A stretch of 64,000 nt of DNA from Paludibacteraceae bacterium. Lineage in GTDB: Bacteria; Bacteroidota; Bacteroidia; Bacteroidales; Paludibacteraceae. The notes under the pieces are model-generated. The model was not told the origin of the DNA and searched no databases. It worked only from the letters and a program-made list of their open reading frames with translations. This document shows, one piece after another, positions 17,556 to 26,222 of the stretch. Positions within the stretch are counted from its first letter, which is position 1. Each line of letters begins with the position of its first letter. The position numbers and the translations under genes were made by a program. The stretch is from positions 62,001 to 126,000 of the forward strand of contig JAFPXH010000006.1 in assembly GCA_017394705.1 (NCBI GenBank), given 5' to 3'.

Positions 17556-17688
17556 TTCACAATTAGCAATTATCAATTAACAAAGGGCTCTTGGAGTTGG
17601 TACAAAACTATAAGATACGTACTTTCTATCGAGTTAGTACCCAAGTCACCAGGACGCTTTGTAAATTGTACATTATACATTGTAAATT
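17554..17688. repeat. Palindromic element with heptad-repeat ends (E1)
   Basis: The whole gap between the DUF59 stop and the lpxH ATG is one imperfect palindrome. The outer arms are 7-mer runs (CAATTAG, CAATTAT, CAATTAA, then ACAAAG) at 17556-17585 and their inverse at 17656-17688; about 23 of 32 positions match. The inner arms pair TTGGTAC with GTACCCAA and AACTATAAGATA with TATCGAGTT. The right half closely matches 31816-31910, downstream of the four-helix-bundle gene. It carries no gene and supplies the whole upstream region of lpxH. Confidence 0.75.
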
Positions 17689-18471
17689 ATGATTTATTTT
17701 CTGAGTGATGCGCATTTGGGCAGTTTAGCCATCGAGAGAAGATGGCCACACCAGAAAAAACTCATCGACCTGTTAGAGGAGATGAGCAAAGATGCTGTGT
17801 CGATATATATGTTAGGTGACATGTTTGATTTCTGGTTCGAATATTTCCACCACGACAAATCCAAACGTCAGTACTCGCCGTTCTTCAAGGAGTTGCGCAA
17901 ACTGACTAAACAAGGGATACACATTCATTTTTTCACCGGCAATCATGACCTTTGGACTTTCGGCGGTATTGAGAAGCTGAGTGGCGGAGAAGTACATCAT
18001 TCGCCCTGCACTATCTCGCGGTACGGCAAAACGCTCTACCTGAGCCACGGAGACGGCTTGCTGCCGAGTAACTGGGAGAGTTTGTATCCCAAGCCCGTGC
18101 AACGCAAGATCCGCCGGTTCATGCGACTGCGTTCAATTTTCCATTCCCCGGTACTGCAGTTTCTCTTCCGTTGCCTGCCGCCGAGTTGGGGCAACTGGTT
18201 CGGATATAACTGGGCCAAACGCAGCCGGCTCAAAGAGATAGCCAACCCTTGTCCGTATAAAGGGGAAGACAAAGAAGAATTGGTGCTGTTTGCCAAAGAT
18301 CAGGAACAGCAGCAAAACCATCGTGACTATTATATTTTCGGGCATCGGCATATAGAATTGGATTTGCAGTTACAGACCGGCGCACGCGTTGTTATCCTTG
18401 GTGACACGTTCCAACAATGGACATACGCAAAATTAGATAATCATGGACGCTTAAGCCTTCATAATTATTAA
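17689..18471 (+). CDS. lpxH: UDP-2,3-diacylglucosamine diphosphatase (LpxH-type)
   Basis: A calcineurin-like phosphoesterase of 260 residues with the two-metal motifs in order: SDAHLG (Asp7, His9), GDMFDFW (Asp44), GNHD (84-87), SHGDG and GHRH. LpxH removes UMP from UDP-2,3-diacylglucosamine in lipid A synthesis at the inner membrane; the basic, hydrophobic central segment (KIRRFMRLRSIF) fits its insertion lid. The match to LpxH rather than another phosphoesterase is by overall pattern. The sequence just upstream of the ATG is the palindromic element, with no ribosome binding site. mazG follows after 17 nt, so these two are likely co-transcribed. Confidence 0.85.
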   Translation: MIYFLSDAHLGSLAIERRWPHQKKLIDLLEEMSKDAVSIYMLGDMFDFWFEYFHHDKSKRQYSPFFKELRKLTKQGIHIHFFTGNHDLWTFGGIEKLSGGEVHHSPCTISRYGKTLYLSHGDGLLPSNWESLYPKPVQRKIRRFMRLRSIFHSPVLQFLFRCLPPSWGNWFGYNWAKRSRLKEIANPCPYKGEDKEELVLFAKDQEQQQNHRDYYIFGHRHIELDLQLQTGARVVILGDTFQQWTYAKLDNHGRLSLHNY

Positions 18472-18488
18472 GGTGAAAGGAGAAAGAG

Positions 18489-19349
18489 ATGCACAGTAGA
18501 GAAGAACAATTAGCTGCTTTTGAGCGGTTACTGAATATTATGGACGACCTGCGGGAGAAATGTCCGTGGGATCGCAAACAGACTTTTGACAGTCTGCGGC
18601 AGAACACCATTGAAGAAGCATTTGAGTTGGCAACCGCCATTTCGCGTCACGACATGAACGAGATTAGCAAAGAACTCGGCGATGTTCTCCTACACGTCGT
18701 TTTCTATGCCAAAATGGGCTCGGAAACCGGAGAATTCGACATCGCGGATGTATGTAACCGTCTATGCGACAAACTGATCTTCCGTCACCCGCACGTCTAC
18801 GGAGAAATGAGTAAATGTGAAAATGAGAAAATTGTAAATGACTCTGATGTCAGCCACTTGTGGGAACAGGTAAAACTCAAAGAGAAAGGCGGCAACAAAA
18901 CCGTGTTAGGCGGTATTCCTGACAGCCTGCCAAGCCTTGTCAAAGCCTACCGAATCCAAGACAAAGTAGCGAACGTTGGTTTTGACTGGGAGAAACGCGA
19001 AGACGTGTGGGACAAGGTTAAAGAAGAAATCGCAGAGTTTGAGGCCGAAATGCGCAAATGCGAAAATGAGAAAATGGCAAATGACCAAATGGTAAATGAC
19101 CAAATGGTAAATGAATTTGGGGATTTGCTATTCTCGCTGATTAACGCGGCACGGCTGTATAAAATCAAACCGGACAATGCGTTGGAGCAAACCAACCTCA
19201 AGTTCATCCGGCGGTTCAATTATATTGAATCCAAAGCGAAAGAACAAGGCCGCGCACTCAAAGACATGACCCTCGCCGAAATGGATACCCTCTGGACACG
19301 TGCCAAAAAAGAGGAAAAAGGGGGTGATTACGGGGTGATTACGGGGTAA
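18489..19349 (+). CDS. mazG: Nucleoside triphosphate pyrophosphohydrolase MazG, with repeat insertions
   Basis: The 286-residue protein hydrolyses NTPs to NMP and pyrophosphate and is thought to clean nucleotide pools. The first MazG domain shows CPWDRKQTFDSLRQNT, EEAFEL and ELGDVLLHVVF, with the acidic metal-binding residues intact. The second, weaker domain begins near residue 150. Three parts are translated repeats: about 107-118 (MSKCENEKIVND), about 190-208 (a tandem MANDQMVNDQMVNE stretch between conserved helices) and the last 11 residues, which come from the 11-bp repeat at 19318-19370. The second insertion splits EFEAEM from EFGDLLFSLINAARL, a helix pair normally close together. It is longer than the usual 260 or so residues for that reason. 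Confidence 0.92.
   Translation: MHSREEQLAAFERLLNIMDDLREKCPWDRKQTFDSLRQNTIEEAFELATAISRHDMNEISKELGDVLLHVVFYAKMGSETGEFDIADVCNRLCDKLIFRHPHVYGEMSKCENEKIVNDSDVSHLWEQVKLKEKGGNKTVLGGIPDSLPSLVKAYRIQDKVANVGFDWEKREDVWDKVKEEIAEFEAEMRKCENEKMANDQMVNDQMVNEFGDLLFSLINAARLYKIKPDNALEQTNLKFIRRFNYIESKAKEQGRALKDMTLAEMDTLWTRAKKEEKGGDYGVITG
19050..19115. repeat. 15-bp/7-bp tandem repeat inside mazG
   Basis: GGTAAATGACCAAAT repeats (15 nt, one 7-mer plus one 8-mer) follow shorter AAATG units and encode ENEKMANDQMVNDQMVN in frame. A second, shorter run (18808-18842) encodes KCENEKIVND earlier in the same gene. Confidence 0.8.
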
Positions 19350-19370
19350 TTACAGGGTGATTAGGGGGAT
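19318..19370. repeat. 11-bp repeat forming the mazG 3' end
   Basis: The 53-nt block matches 2628-2680 at 50 of 53 positions. It supplies the last codons and TAA stop (19347-19349) of mazG, so the C terminus KGGDYGVITG is repeat-derived. Confidence 0.85.
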
Positions 19371-19404
19371 ATTCGGCTCAGATCAAGCCAAGAATAAAAA
19401 AGAG

Positions 19405-19486
19405 TGCGGCATAAAAGACTCGAACTTTCACTCCTCTCGGAACCAGATCCTAAGTCTGGCGCGTCTACCAATTCCGCCAATGCCGC
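19405..19486 (-). tRNA. tRNA-Leu (anticodon TAG)
   Basis: The minus strand folds as an 82-nt class II tRNA. The acceptor stem pairs GCGGCAT with ATGCCGC, followed by discriminator A. The D arm contains AATTGGTAGACGC, the anticodon stem CCAGA/TCTGG closes loop CTTAGGA with anticodon TAG, the variable arm is long, and the T loop is TTCGAGT. CCA is not encoded. It reads CUA codons and, with modification, other CUN. The gene sits between mazG and the M16 peptidase on the opposite strand. Confidence 0.95.
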
Positions 19487-19502
19487 GGAAATCGCAAATC
19501 GC

Positions 19503-19559
19503 AGGGTTGGTACAACCCGAGATTTAGAATTCCTTGTTTGCCGACGGCAAACGGAATTC
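19503..19559 (-). other. Two hairpins in the tRNA-Leu leader
   Basis: Between the promoter and the tRNA lie GAATTCC...GTTTGCC / GGCAAAC...GGAATTC (19527-19559, a nearly perfect inverted repeat with a short loop) and GGGTTGGTACAACCC (19503-19517). These would be part of the precursor transcript and may guide 5' processing or act as an operator. Confidence 0.5.
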
Positions 19560-19563
19560 GGGT

Positions 19564-19600
19564 GCAAAGGTACTGCTTTTTTTTGAATTATGCAAGAAAA
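19564..19600 (-). promoter_or_regulatory. Promoter of tRNA-Leu
   Basis: On the minus strand a TTGC (-33) is followed by an A-rich spacer ending AAAAAAAAGCAG and by TACCTTTGC (19572-19564). The spacer matches those at the tamB and DUF59 promoters. The -33 half lies inside the first codons of the M16 peptidase on the other strand. Confidence 0.7.
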
Positions 19601-20840
19601 CACACAAACTTTTTATCATATTTTGCCAAACGGCGTTAAAATTGTCCATCGCTGGACGCCTTCCCCTGTGGCTTATGTAGGTGTGATGGTTGGTGCCGGA
19701 ACGCGGGACGAACAGCCCGAAGAGAACGGCATGGCGCATTATATCGAGCATTGTGTTTTCAAAGGAACAACCCATCGCTCGGCGCGACAAATCATTCATG
19801 CCATCGAAGGAATAGGCGGCGAGATAAACGCGTATACCACCAAAGAGGAAACCACTTTCTATGCAGCCATCCTCTGCGAACACGTACAACTCTCTCTCCA
19901 TCTGATTGCCGAAATGCTGCTCGAACCGGCTTTCAAGAAAGAAGAGACGGACAAAGAGCGGATGGTCATTCTTGATGAGATTGAGAGCTATAACGACAGT
20001 CCTTCCGAACTGATCTACGACGATTTCGAAAGTCTTGTTTTCTCTGGAACCAGTCTTGCAATGCCTATTCTGGGCACCAGGAAAACACTCCGGCATATAT
20101 CCTCCAATCCCGATTACGCCAAACGATGGATGGGCGAGCACTATCGCCCGGAGCGAATGGTCGTTTTCTGCCAGGGAAACATCGCTGCTGAACGCATTTT
20201 CCGTCTCGCGGAAAAAGAATTCGGCCATCTTACAGCCGAAACCGGTCTTACAGCAACGCGGTCCTACAGCGTCAGCGGTCCTACAGCGAACGAACGTGAG
20301 CGGTCCTTCCGAAAACATACTCATCAAGTGCACGCGATGTTAGGTGGAAAAGCTTACCCGCTGGGCCATGAGAACCAGTTAGCGATGTTTTTGCTCAATA
20401 ATATTCTGGGTGGCGGCAGTCTTAACAGTCGTCTCAATCTCAGTCTGCGTGAGGCGCGCGGGCTTGTTTATACCGTTGAGTCGGCCTATACGCCGCTTAG
20501 CGATACCGGTTACTGGTGTGTCTATTTCGCTTGTGACCCGGAAGACTATTCGCAAAGCCTTGATTTAGTGCGGCATGAGTTGGACAAACTGCGCACCACT
20601 CCATTGACTGAAAACGGTCTTCGGCACGCCTTGGACCAGCTGCGCGGTCAACTCGCCATTTCGGCTCAGAACCAGGAAAACAGCGCGCTGGCGATGGCCA
20701 AATCCGTCCTTTATCACGGCGTAGCACCTCGTTGGCAAGAGACCATGCAGAAAATCGAACAAACTACCACATTGCAATTACACCAAGTAGCAAAAGAAGT
20801 GTTCGAAGCACAAAACACTTACATTCTGACATACAAATAG
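19590..20840 (+). CDS. M16-family zinc peptidase
   Basis: The 416-residue protein has the inverted zinc motif HYIEH (50-54) and the downstream acidic ligand region (ETDKERMVILDEIESYND), and two M16 halves as in the PqqL/processing-peptidase group. It probably degrades or trims peptides; no signal peptide is evident at this start, so it would be cytoplasmic. Residues about 218-238 (from TGLTATRS to RERSF) come from an imperfect repeat of GGTCCTACAGC units at 20240-20305 and separate the two halves. The start overlaps the tRNA-Leu promoter on the other strand. I see no clear promoter of its own. Confidence 0.92.
   Translation: MQENTQTFYHILPNGVKIVHRWTPSPVAYVGVMVGAGTRDEQPEENGMAHYIEHCVFKGTTHRSARQIIHAIEGIGGEINAYTTKEETTFYAAILCEHVQLSLHLIAEMLLEPAFKKEETDKERMVILDEIESYNDSPSELIYDDFESLVFSGTSLAMPILGTRKTLRHISSNPDYAKRWMGEHYRPERMVVFCQGNIAAERIFRLAEKEFGHLTAETGLTATRSYSVSGPTANERERSFRKHTHQVHAMLGGKAYPLGHENQLAMFLLNNILGGGSLNSRLNLSLREARGLVYTVESAYTPLSDTGYWCVYFACDPEDYSQSLDLVRHELDKLRTTPLTENGLRHALDQLRGQLAISAQNQENSALAMAKSVLYHGVAPRWQETMQKIEQTTTLQLHQVAKEVFEAQNTYILTYK
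20240..20305. repeat. GGTCCTACAGC repeat inside M16 peptidase gene
   Basis: Three copies of GGTC(C/T)TACAGC spaced 16-17 nt, ending in a longer unit and a fourth GGTCC, stay in frame and encode a Ser/Thr/Arg-rich linker. This family differs from the 7-mers. Confidence 0.75.
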
Positions 20841-20940
20841 CCACAATTCTTATTCTACTGCGCATTTTCGTCGGTTTTTGCTAAACAAATGTAACAAAAT
20901 ATACTTTTTTAGCAAAAAAAGGTACTTTTTTCTTAAATAA

Positions 20941-20972
20941 TTTGGTCAGTTCAAAAAAAAGTTGTACCTTTG
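20941..20972 (+). promoter_or_regulatory. Promoter of the SusCD operon
   Basis: TTTG (20941-20944), 20 nt and TACCTTTG (20965-20972) match consensus. The leader of about 125 nt can form a GTAT-rich hairpin (about 20985-21030) and then carries a GGTTAG tandem repeat. No sigma/anti-sigma pair adjoins, so regulation by an ECF system is not shown here. Confidence 0.75.
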
Positions 20973-21040
20973 TGCGATTTTTCGTTTGTGCGCGTATGCG
21001 TATCCTTGTTTATATACATATACGCACGCGTCGTGAGAAG

Positions 21041-21078
21041 GATTAGGGGTTAGTGGATTAGAGGGTTAGAGGTTAGAA
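21041..21078. repeat. GGTTAG tandem repeat in SusC leader
   Basis: Degenerate 7-mers (GATTAGG, GGTTAGT, GGATTAG, AGGGTTA) precede the SusC ATG. The 22 nt at 21040-21061 match 44389-44410 inside murG with one mismatch. Confidence 0.8.
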
Positions 21079-21102
21079 TATCAAACAACAAACAATTATA
21101 TA

Positions 21103-24100
21103 ATGAAGCGATTTTACTTATTAATGGTCTGCATGTGCCTCCTTCCTGCGGGACTTTTCGCGCAGATGAAGGTGAAGGGAACGGTCGTGGACGAGAACGG
21201 CGATGGCGCTATTGGCGCTAACATCGTTGTTCAGGGAACGACAATCGGAACCGTGACAGACTTTGACGGCCAGTTTGAGATTAACGTGCCGGAAGGCAAG
21301 AAAGCGCTGGTTATTTCTTATTTGGGTTACAAAACTGTGACAGTTACTGCTAAACCCACGATGAAAGTGACGTTGGAGACCGAGTCTCAACAAATCCAGG
21401 AAGTGGTTGTACAAGGTATGGTGAAGCAAGACAAGCGTTTGTTCACCGGTGCAGCAACCAAACTGGAGGCGGAAGAGACAATGCTTTCCGGTGTGGCTGA
21501 TATCAGCCGTTCGCTGGAAGGAAAAGCAGCCGGTGTGAGTGTGCAGAACGTCAGTGGTACGTTCGGTACAGCTCCGAAAATCCGTGTGCGTGGTGCTACT
21601 TCTATCTATGGTGCGTCCAAACCGCTGTGGGTGGTAGATGGTGTCGTATTGGAGGATGCAGTCGAGATGGGTGCAGATGACCTGTCTTCGGGTGATGCCA
21701 AGACGCTTATCGCCAGCGCCATCGCCGGTATCAACGCAGAGGATATCGAGAGTTTCCAGATTCTGAAGGACGGTTCGGCTACCTCAATCTATGGTGCTCG
21801 CGCCATGGCGGGAGTCATCGTCGTTACGACAAAGAAAGGACAGGCCGGCAAGTCCAGACTGCAATATACCAGTGAGTTGACCTATCGTATGATTCCGTCC
21901 TATAGAGACTATAACATCTGTAACTCGCAAGAGCAGATGGGTATCTATCAGGAGTTGGAGCGTAAGGGTTGGCTCGAATATTCGTCTTTGAGCAATGCTA
22001 CCAACTATGGTGTATATGGTAAGATGTACGAGTTGATCGGAACCGGAGAGTTGGACAACACTCCCGAGGCACGTAACGCATATCTGCGTCAGGCAGAGTT
22101 CCGTAATACGGACTGGTTCAAGGCGCTCTTCAACCAGACTATTATGCATAATCACTCGCTCTCTTTCTCTGCAGGTACAGACCGTGCGCGTATATATGCG
22201 TCTCTGTCGGCTATGCATGATCCGGGATGGTACAAATCCAGTGAGATCGCCCGTTTTACGGGAACGATGAATGCCAGTTTTGATGTGCTGCCGAGTACAA
22301 GCAAACAGAAACTGACGGTAGGAATCGCTACGATGGGTAGTTACCGTAAGCAGAAAGCGCCGGGAACCATCTCGTCGCAGACAGACCCGATCTCAGGTGC
22401 TGTGAGCCGTGAGTTTGATATCAACCCGTTCTCGTATTCAATGAATACGGCGCGTGTGATGGATCCGACCTCCACCTATCGTCGTAACTACTGCGATTTC
22501 AACATTCTGGACGAGTTGGCTCAGAACTACATTGACGTAAAGGTGACCGACTTGAAATTCCAAGGTGAGATCAGCTACAAGCCCGTTCGCGGTTTGGAGA
22601 TCAATGCCCTCGGTGCCATCCGTTATCAGATGAGCCGCCAGGAGCATAATATTATGGATAATAGTAATATGGCTCGCGCTTACCGCGCAGGTATCGATCC
22701 TGAGAACAACACCATCCGTGAGCGTAACAAATACCTCTATACGGACCCGGATGATCCATTGGCATTGCCGGAGACGGTATTGCCTGAAGGCGGTATCTAT
22801 GACCTGACAGAGTACTCGCTGCTCTCTACGGACTTCCGTGCGACAGTGAGCTATAATGCCGACCTCGGTAAGAACGGCGACCACATCCTCAGCCTCTTCG
22901 GCGGTGGTGAGTTGAACTCAACCGACCGTCAGTATAACTGGTTCCGCGGTTGGGGTTACCAATACAACAATGGCGGTGTGCCTTTCACGGACTATCGTCT
23001 GTTTAAGCAGAGCCAGGAGGAGAACAGTACGTATTTCTCCAATGATTTCACCTACTATCGTAACCTCGCTTTCTTCGCGATGGCTACTTATTCGTACAAA
23101 GGTCGCTATACCATCAACGGTGTTGTACGTTATGAAGGAACAAACAAACTCGGTAAGAGTATGCAGGCTCGCTGGTTGCCTACGTGGAACGTATCCGCGG
23201 CATGGAACGCACACGAGGAGAGTTGGTGGGAGCCCGCCTTTGGCGATGCTTGGACCTATGCCAGCCTCAAAGCCAGCTACTCGTTGACCGCAGACCGTGG
23301 TCCGGGTTGGGTAACAAACTCACTCGCCGTATTCCAGAGCTATAGTCCTTACCGTCCGAGCACCAACGCTTCGGAGACCGGTATTCAACTCTTCGACTTG
23401 GAGAACTCGGAGCTGACCTACGAGAAGAAACATGAGTTGAATATCGGTGTTGCATTCGGTTTTGTGGACAACCGCATTAACCTTGAGCTCGACTGGTATC
23501 GCCGTAATAACTACGACTTGATTGGTTTGGTACAAACCATGGGTGTCGGCGGACAGGTTACCAAATACGCCAACGATGCTACCATGCAGTCAACCGGTGT
23601 CGAGTTCACCCTTTCGACTGTAAACGTGAAGACCAAAGACTTCAAGTGGACCACCGACTGGATTTTCTCTTGGGCAGACAACAAGATTACCAAACTACAG
23701 TCGCAGCCGCAGATATACGAGTTAGTATCCGGTTCAAGCGGTTCGCGTCGTCAGGATTATCCTGTAGGCGCTATGTTCTCTATTCCGTTCGCCGGCTTGA
23801 CCGAGGAAGGTCTGCCTACGTTCTATGTGGATAAAGAGCGCACCGTTATCGCCGGTCCGGGTAGTTATGATTTGATTAACTTCCAGGAGTATGAAGATAT
23901 CGACTGGCTGAAATACGAAGGTGTCGTAGATCCGAAAATTGTCGGTTCGTTTGGTAACACCTTCTCTTGGAAAGGCTTGAAACTGAATATCTTCTTTACC
24001 TATAGTTTTGGCAACGTGCTTCGTCTCGACCCGCTTTGCTATGTATATAGCAGCCAGTACAGCGATTTGACGGCCAGCATGAAGGAGATGAAGAACCGTT

Positions 24101-24459
24101 GGGTAGTACCGGGCGATGAGCAATTCACTACCATCCCCGCGATTGCCACTACTCGTCAGTATCAGCAAATCGACAACCTCTACTGGGGTTATTCGGCCTA
24201 CAACTACTCTACCGAGCGTGTAGCCAAGGGTGATTTCATCCGTCTCAAGGAGTTGTCGCTCAGCTACGACCTGCCGGCCAAAGTCTTTGAGGGTCAGAAA
24301 GCCGTTTCGAGCTTTGGCGTGAAACTGACGGCTACCAACCTCTGGTTGGCGTATGCGGATAAGAAACTGAATGGCCGTGATCCGGAGTACTACAACACCG
24401 GTGGTGTAAGTTCGCCGACACCGCGCCAGTTCACCCTAACCCTTAAACTTGGATTCTAA
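21103..24459 (+). CDS. SusC/RagA-family TonB-linked outer-membrane transporter
   Basis: The 1118-residue protein has a signal peptide (cut near Gln21), a carboxypeptidase-regulatory-like domain (about 24-105, VKGTVVDENGDGAIGANI and DGQFEINVP), a plug domain with VRGATSIYGASKPLWVVDG and GSATSIYGARAMAGVI, and a long beta-barrel ending in Phe. SusC-type proteins import large ligands through the outer membrane with TonB energy. The downstream SusD partner, 15 nt away, forms the lid. No glycoside hydrolase is in the operon, and a metallopeptidase is, so a peptide or protein ligand (RagAB-like) is more likely than a glycan; this is inference. Confidence 0.95.
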   Translation: MKRFYLLMVCMCLLPAGLFAQMKVKGTVVDENGDGAIGANIVVQGTTIGTVTDFDGQFEINVPEGKKALVISYLGYKTVTVTAKPTMKVTLETESQQIQEVVVQGMVKQDKRLFTGAATKLEAEETMLSGVADISRSLEGKAAGVSVQNVSGTFGTAPKIRVRGATSIYGASKPLWVVDGVVLEDAVEMGADDLSSGDAKTLIASAIAGINAEDIESFQILKDGSATSIYGARAMAGVIVVTTKKGQAGKSRLQYTSELTYRMIPSYRDYNICNSQEQMGIYQELERKGWLEYSSLSNATNYGVYGKMYELIGTGELDNTPEARNAYLRQAEFRNTDWFKALFNQTIMHNHSLSFSAGTDRARIYASLSAMHDPGWYKSSEIARFTGTMNASFDVLPSTSKQKLTVGIATMGSYRKQKAPGTISSQTDPISGAVSREFDINPFSYSMNTARVMDPTSTYRRNYCDFNILDELAQNYIDVKVTDLKFQGEISYKPVRGLEINALGAIRYQMSRQEHNIMDNSNMARAYRAGIDPENNTIRERNKYLYTDPDDPLALPETVLPEGGIYDLTEYSLLSTDFRATVSYNADLGKNGDHILSLFGGGELNSTDRQYNWFRGWGYQYNNGGVPFTDYRLFKQSQEENSTYFSNDFTYYRNLAFFAMATYSYKGRYTINGVVRYEGTNKLGKSMQARWLPTWNVSAAWNAHEESWWEPAFGDAWTYASLKASYSLTADRGPGWVTNSLAVFQSYSPYRPSTNASETGIQLFDLENSELTYEKKHELNIGVAFGFVDNRINLELDWYRRNNYDLIGLVQTMGVGGQVTKYANDATMQSTGVEFTLSTVNVKTKDFKWTTDWIFSWADNKITKLQSQPQIYELVSGSSGSRRQDYPVGAMFSIPFAGLTEEGLPTFYVDKERTVIAGPGSYDLINFQEYEDIDWLKYEGVVDPKIVGSFGNTFSWKGLKLNIFFTYSFGNVLRLDPLCYVYSSQYSDLTASMKEMKNRWVVPGDEQFTTIPAIATTRQYQQIDNLYWGYSAYNYSTERVAKGDFIRLKELSLSYDLPAKVFEGQKAVSSFGVKLTATNLWLAYADKKLNGRDPEYYNTGGVSSPTPRQFTLTLKLGF

Positions 24460-24474
24460 AAAAACGAAGCAGAT

Positions 24475-26211
24475 ATGAAAAAGATAAATACTATAGCATA
24501 TGTAATCGTACTCGGTATCGCGCTGAGTCTGGTCGGATGTAATTTTCTGGACCAGAACCCGGATATGCGTGCCTCGATTGATACGAAAAAGAAAGTGCAA
24601 TTGCTGCTCGTTAGTGCTTACACCAATGCCAACTTCGGTCCCATCTGTGAGTTCTCGTCTGACCAAGTGGTGGATAACAACGCGCCGGATAAGACCGGTC
24701 ACGCGATGAATGCCAAACCGCTGGATAAGATGTACGACGAGATTTTCGCGTGGGAGCCCGTCAAATCAGATGGCAACCAAGATTCTCCGAAGTATATCTG
24801 GGACGGCTGCTATTCGGCTATCGCAACTTGTAACCAAGCGCTGAAAGCCATCGAGGAGTTGGAGGCCAAAGGCATCAACATGGATTGCGAGAAGGGCGAA
24901 GCCCTTATCAGCCGTGCGTACCACCATTTCATTCTGGTGAACGTATTCTGTCAGGCATGGAAAGATTCGACCCTCAGCAAACTGGACCTCGGTATCACCT
25001 ATATGAAAGAGCCGGAGACCAAAGTTGCTCCGCATTATGAGCGCGGTACGGTTGCCGAAACGTATAAAGCCATTCAAGAAGATATAGAGGCAGGTTTGCC
25101 ACTGATTGATGACAATTACTATACCGTACCTCGTTATCACTTTAACTCCAAAGCGGCGTATGCTTTTGCAGCCCGTTTCTACCTTTACACCCGCCAGTGG
25201 GATAAAGTATTGAATGCAGCTAACCAAGTATTGACAACAGATGACGCCGTAACTTTGGCGATGCTCTACGATGCCAAAAAAGGTTATGGGTTAAATGATG
25301 CGAAACAAGAACAATTGGTATTCATCGATCCGAATGCGCCATGTAATTTGCTACTTAACACCACTATGTCGCAAGCTCCCTATACGCTCATTCCGGATTA
25401 TGGCCGTTATTATCATAATGGCGCAGCTCGTGATTACTCCACGCTGGGCGCCGGTCCGTGCTGGAGAAGCCAGTTCCCAGGCTGGCACCATTGGCAGTTT
25501 AACGAGACCTATGGTACTTTCTGTGCCAAGTCTTATTGGTTGTTCGAGTACACGGATAAGGTGAACGGCTATGGATATATCCACGGCGTGACGCGTGCAT
25601 TTACTACGAACGAGACGCTGCTCTGCCGCGCGGAGGCCAAGGTATTTTTGAACGATATTCAGGGTGCTGTCAATGACTTCCGTATCTGGTGTCAGGGATA
25701 CAACACCGGTCGTATGGATACGCTGCCTGACGGCAATGTAGATTTGACGATGGCTAAGATCAAAGCCTTCTACTCACCTGTTACAGCAAATAAAAATTTC
25801 GTGCCGGAGTTGCATAATATGGATATGAGTCCGGAGTTCATCGTTACTGAAGAGCAAAAACCGTATATATGGTGCGCGTTGCACTTCCGCCGTATCGAAA
25901 CCCAGAATGACGGTTTACGTTGGTTCGACCTCAAGCGTTATGGTATTGAGATCACCCACCAGCGCGGTACAGACCCGCTCCGTACGCTGATTTGGAATGA
26001 CGACCGCCGTGCGATTCAGTTGCCTGTTGATGTGCGTATCGCCGGTATGACGCCTAATCCGCGTGTGAACCAAGGAGACCACGTAAGTCCGGATGCAGCA
26101 GAAATAGGTACCTCTAACACGGGAGAACCACAACTGAGTTTTCCATTCATTGATTTGGGCAAGCAGGTTACGTGTGTTCCGGTAGATGACAATGATAACG
26201 ATAACGAATAA
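24475..26211 (+). CDS. SusD/RagB-family lipoprotein
   Basis: The 578-residue lipoprotein has a type II signal with lipobox SLVGC (Cys22) followed by NFLDQNP, a typical SusD start. The N-terminal TPR-like half contains YDEIFAWEP and ALISRAYHHFILVNVFCQAW, and the C-terminal half LHFRRIETQNDGLRWFDLKRYG and the family end motif RAIQLPVD. It caps the SusC barrel at the cell surface and binds ligand. It follows SusC by 15 nt and precedes the metallopeptidase by 11 nt, so all are one transcript. Confidence 0.95.
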   Translation: MKKINTIAYVIVLGIALSLVGCNFLDQNPDMRASIDTKKKVQLLLVSAYTNANFGPICEFSSDQVVDNNAPDKTGHAMNAKPLDKMYDEIFAWEPVKSDGNQDSPKYIWDGCYSAIATCNQALKAIEELEAKGINMDCEKGEALISRAYHHFILVNVFCQAWKDSTLSKLDLGITYMKEPETKVAPHYERGTVAETYKAIQEDIEAGLPLIDDNYYTVPRYHFNSKAAYAFAARFYLYTRQWDKVLNAANQVLTTDDAVTLAMLYDAKKGYGLNDAKQEQLVFIDPNAPCNLLLNTTMSQAPYTLIPDYGRYYHNGAARDYSTLGAGPCWRSQFPGWHHWQFNETYGTFCAKSYWLFEYTDKVNGYGYIHGVTRAFTTNETLLCRAEAKVFLNDIQGAVNDFRIWCQGYNTGRMDTLPDGNVDLTMAKIKAFYSPVTANKNFVPELHNMDMSPEFIVTEEQKPYIWCALHFRRIETQNDGLRWFDLKRYGIEITHQRGTDPLRTLIWNDDRRAIQLPVDVRIAGMTPNPRVNQGDHVSPDAAEIGTSNTGEPQLSFPFIDLGKQVTCVPVDDNDNDNE

Positions 26212-26222
26212 ACGGATAGCAT

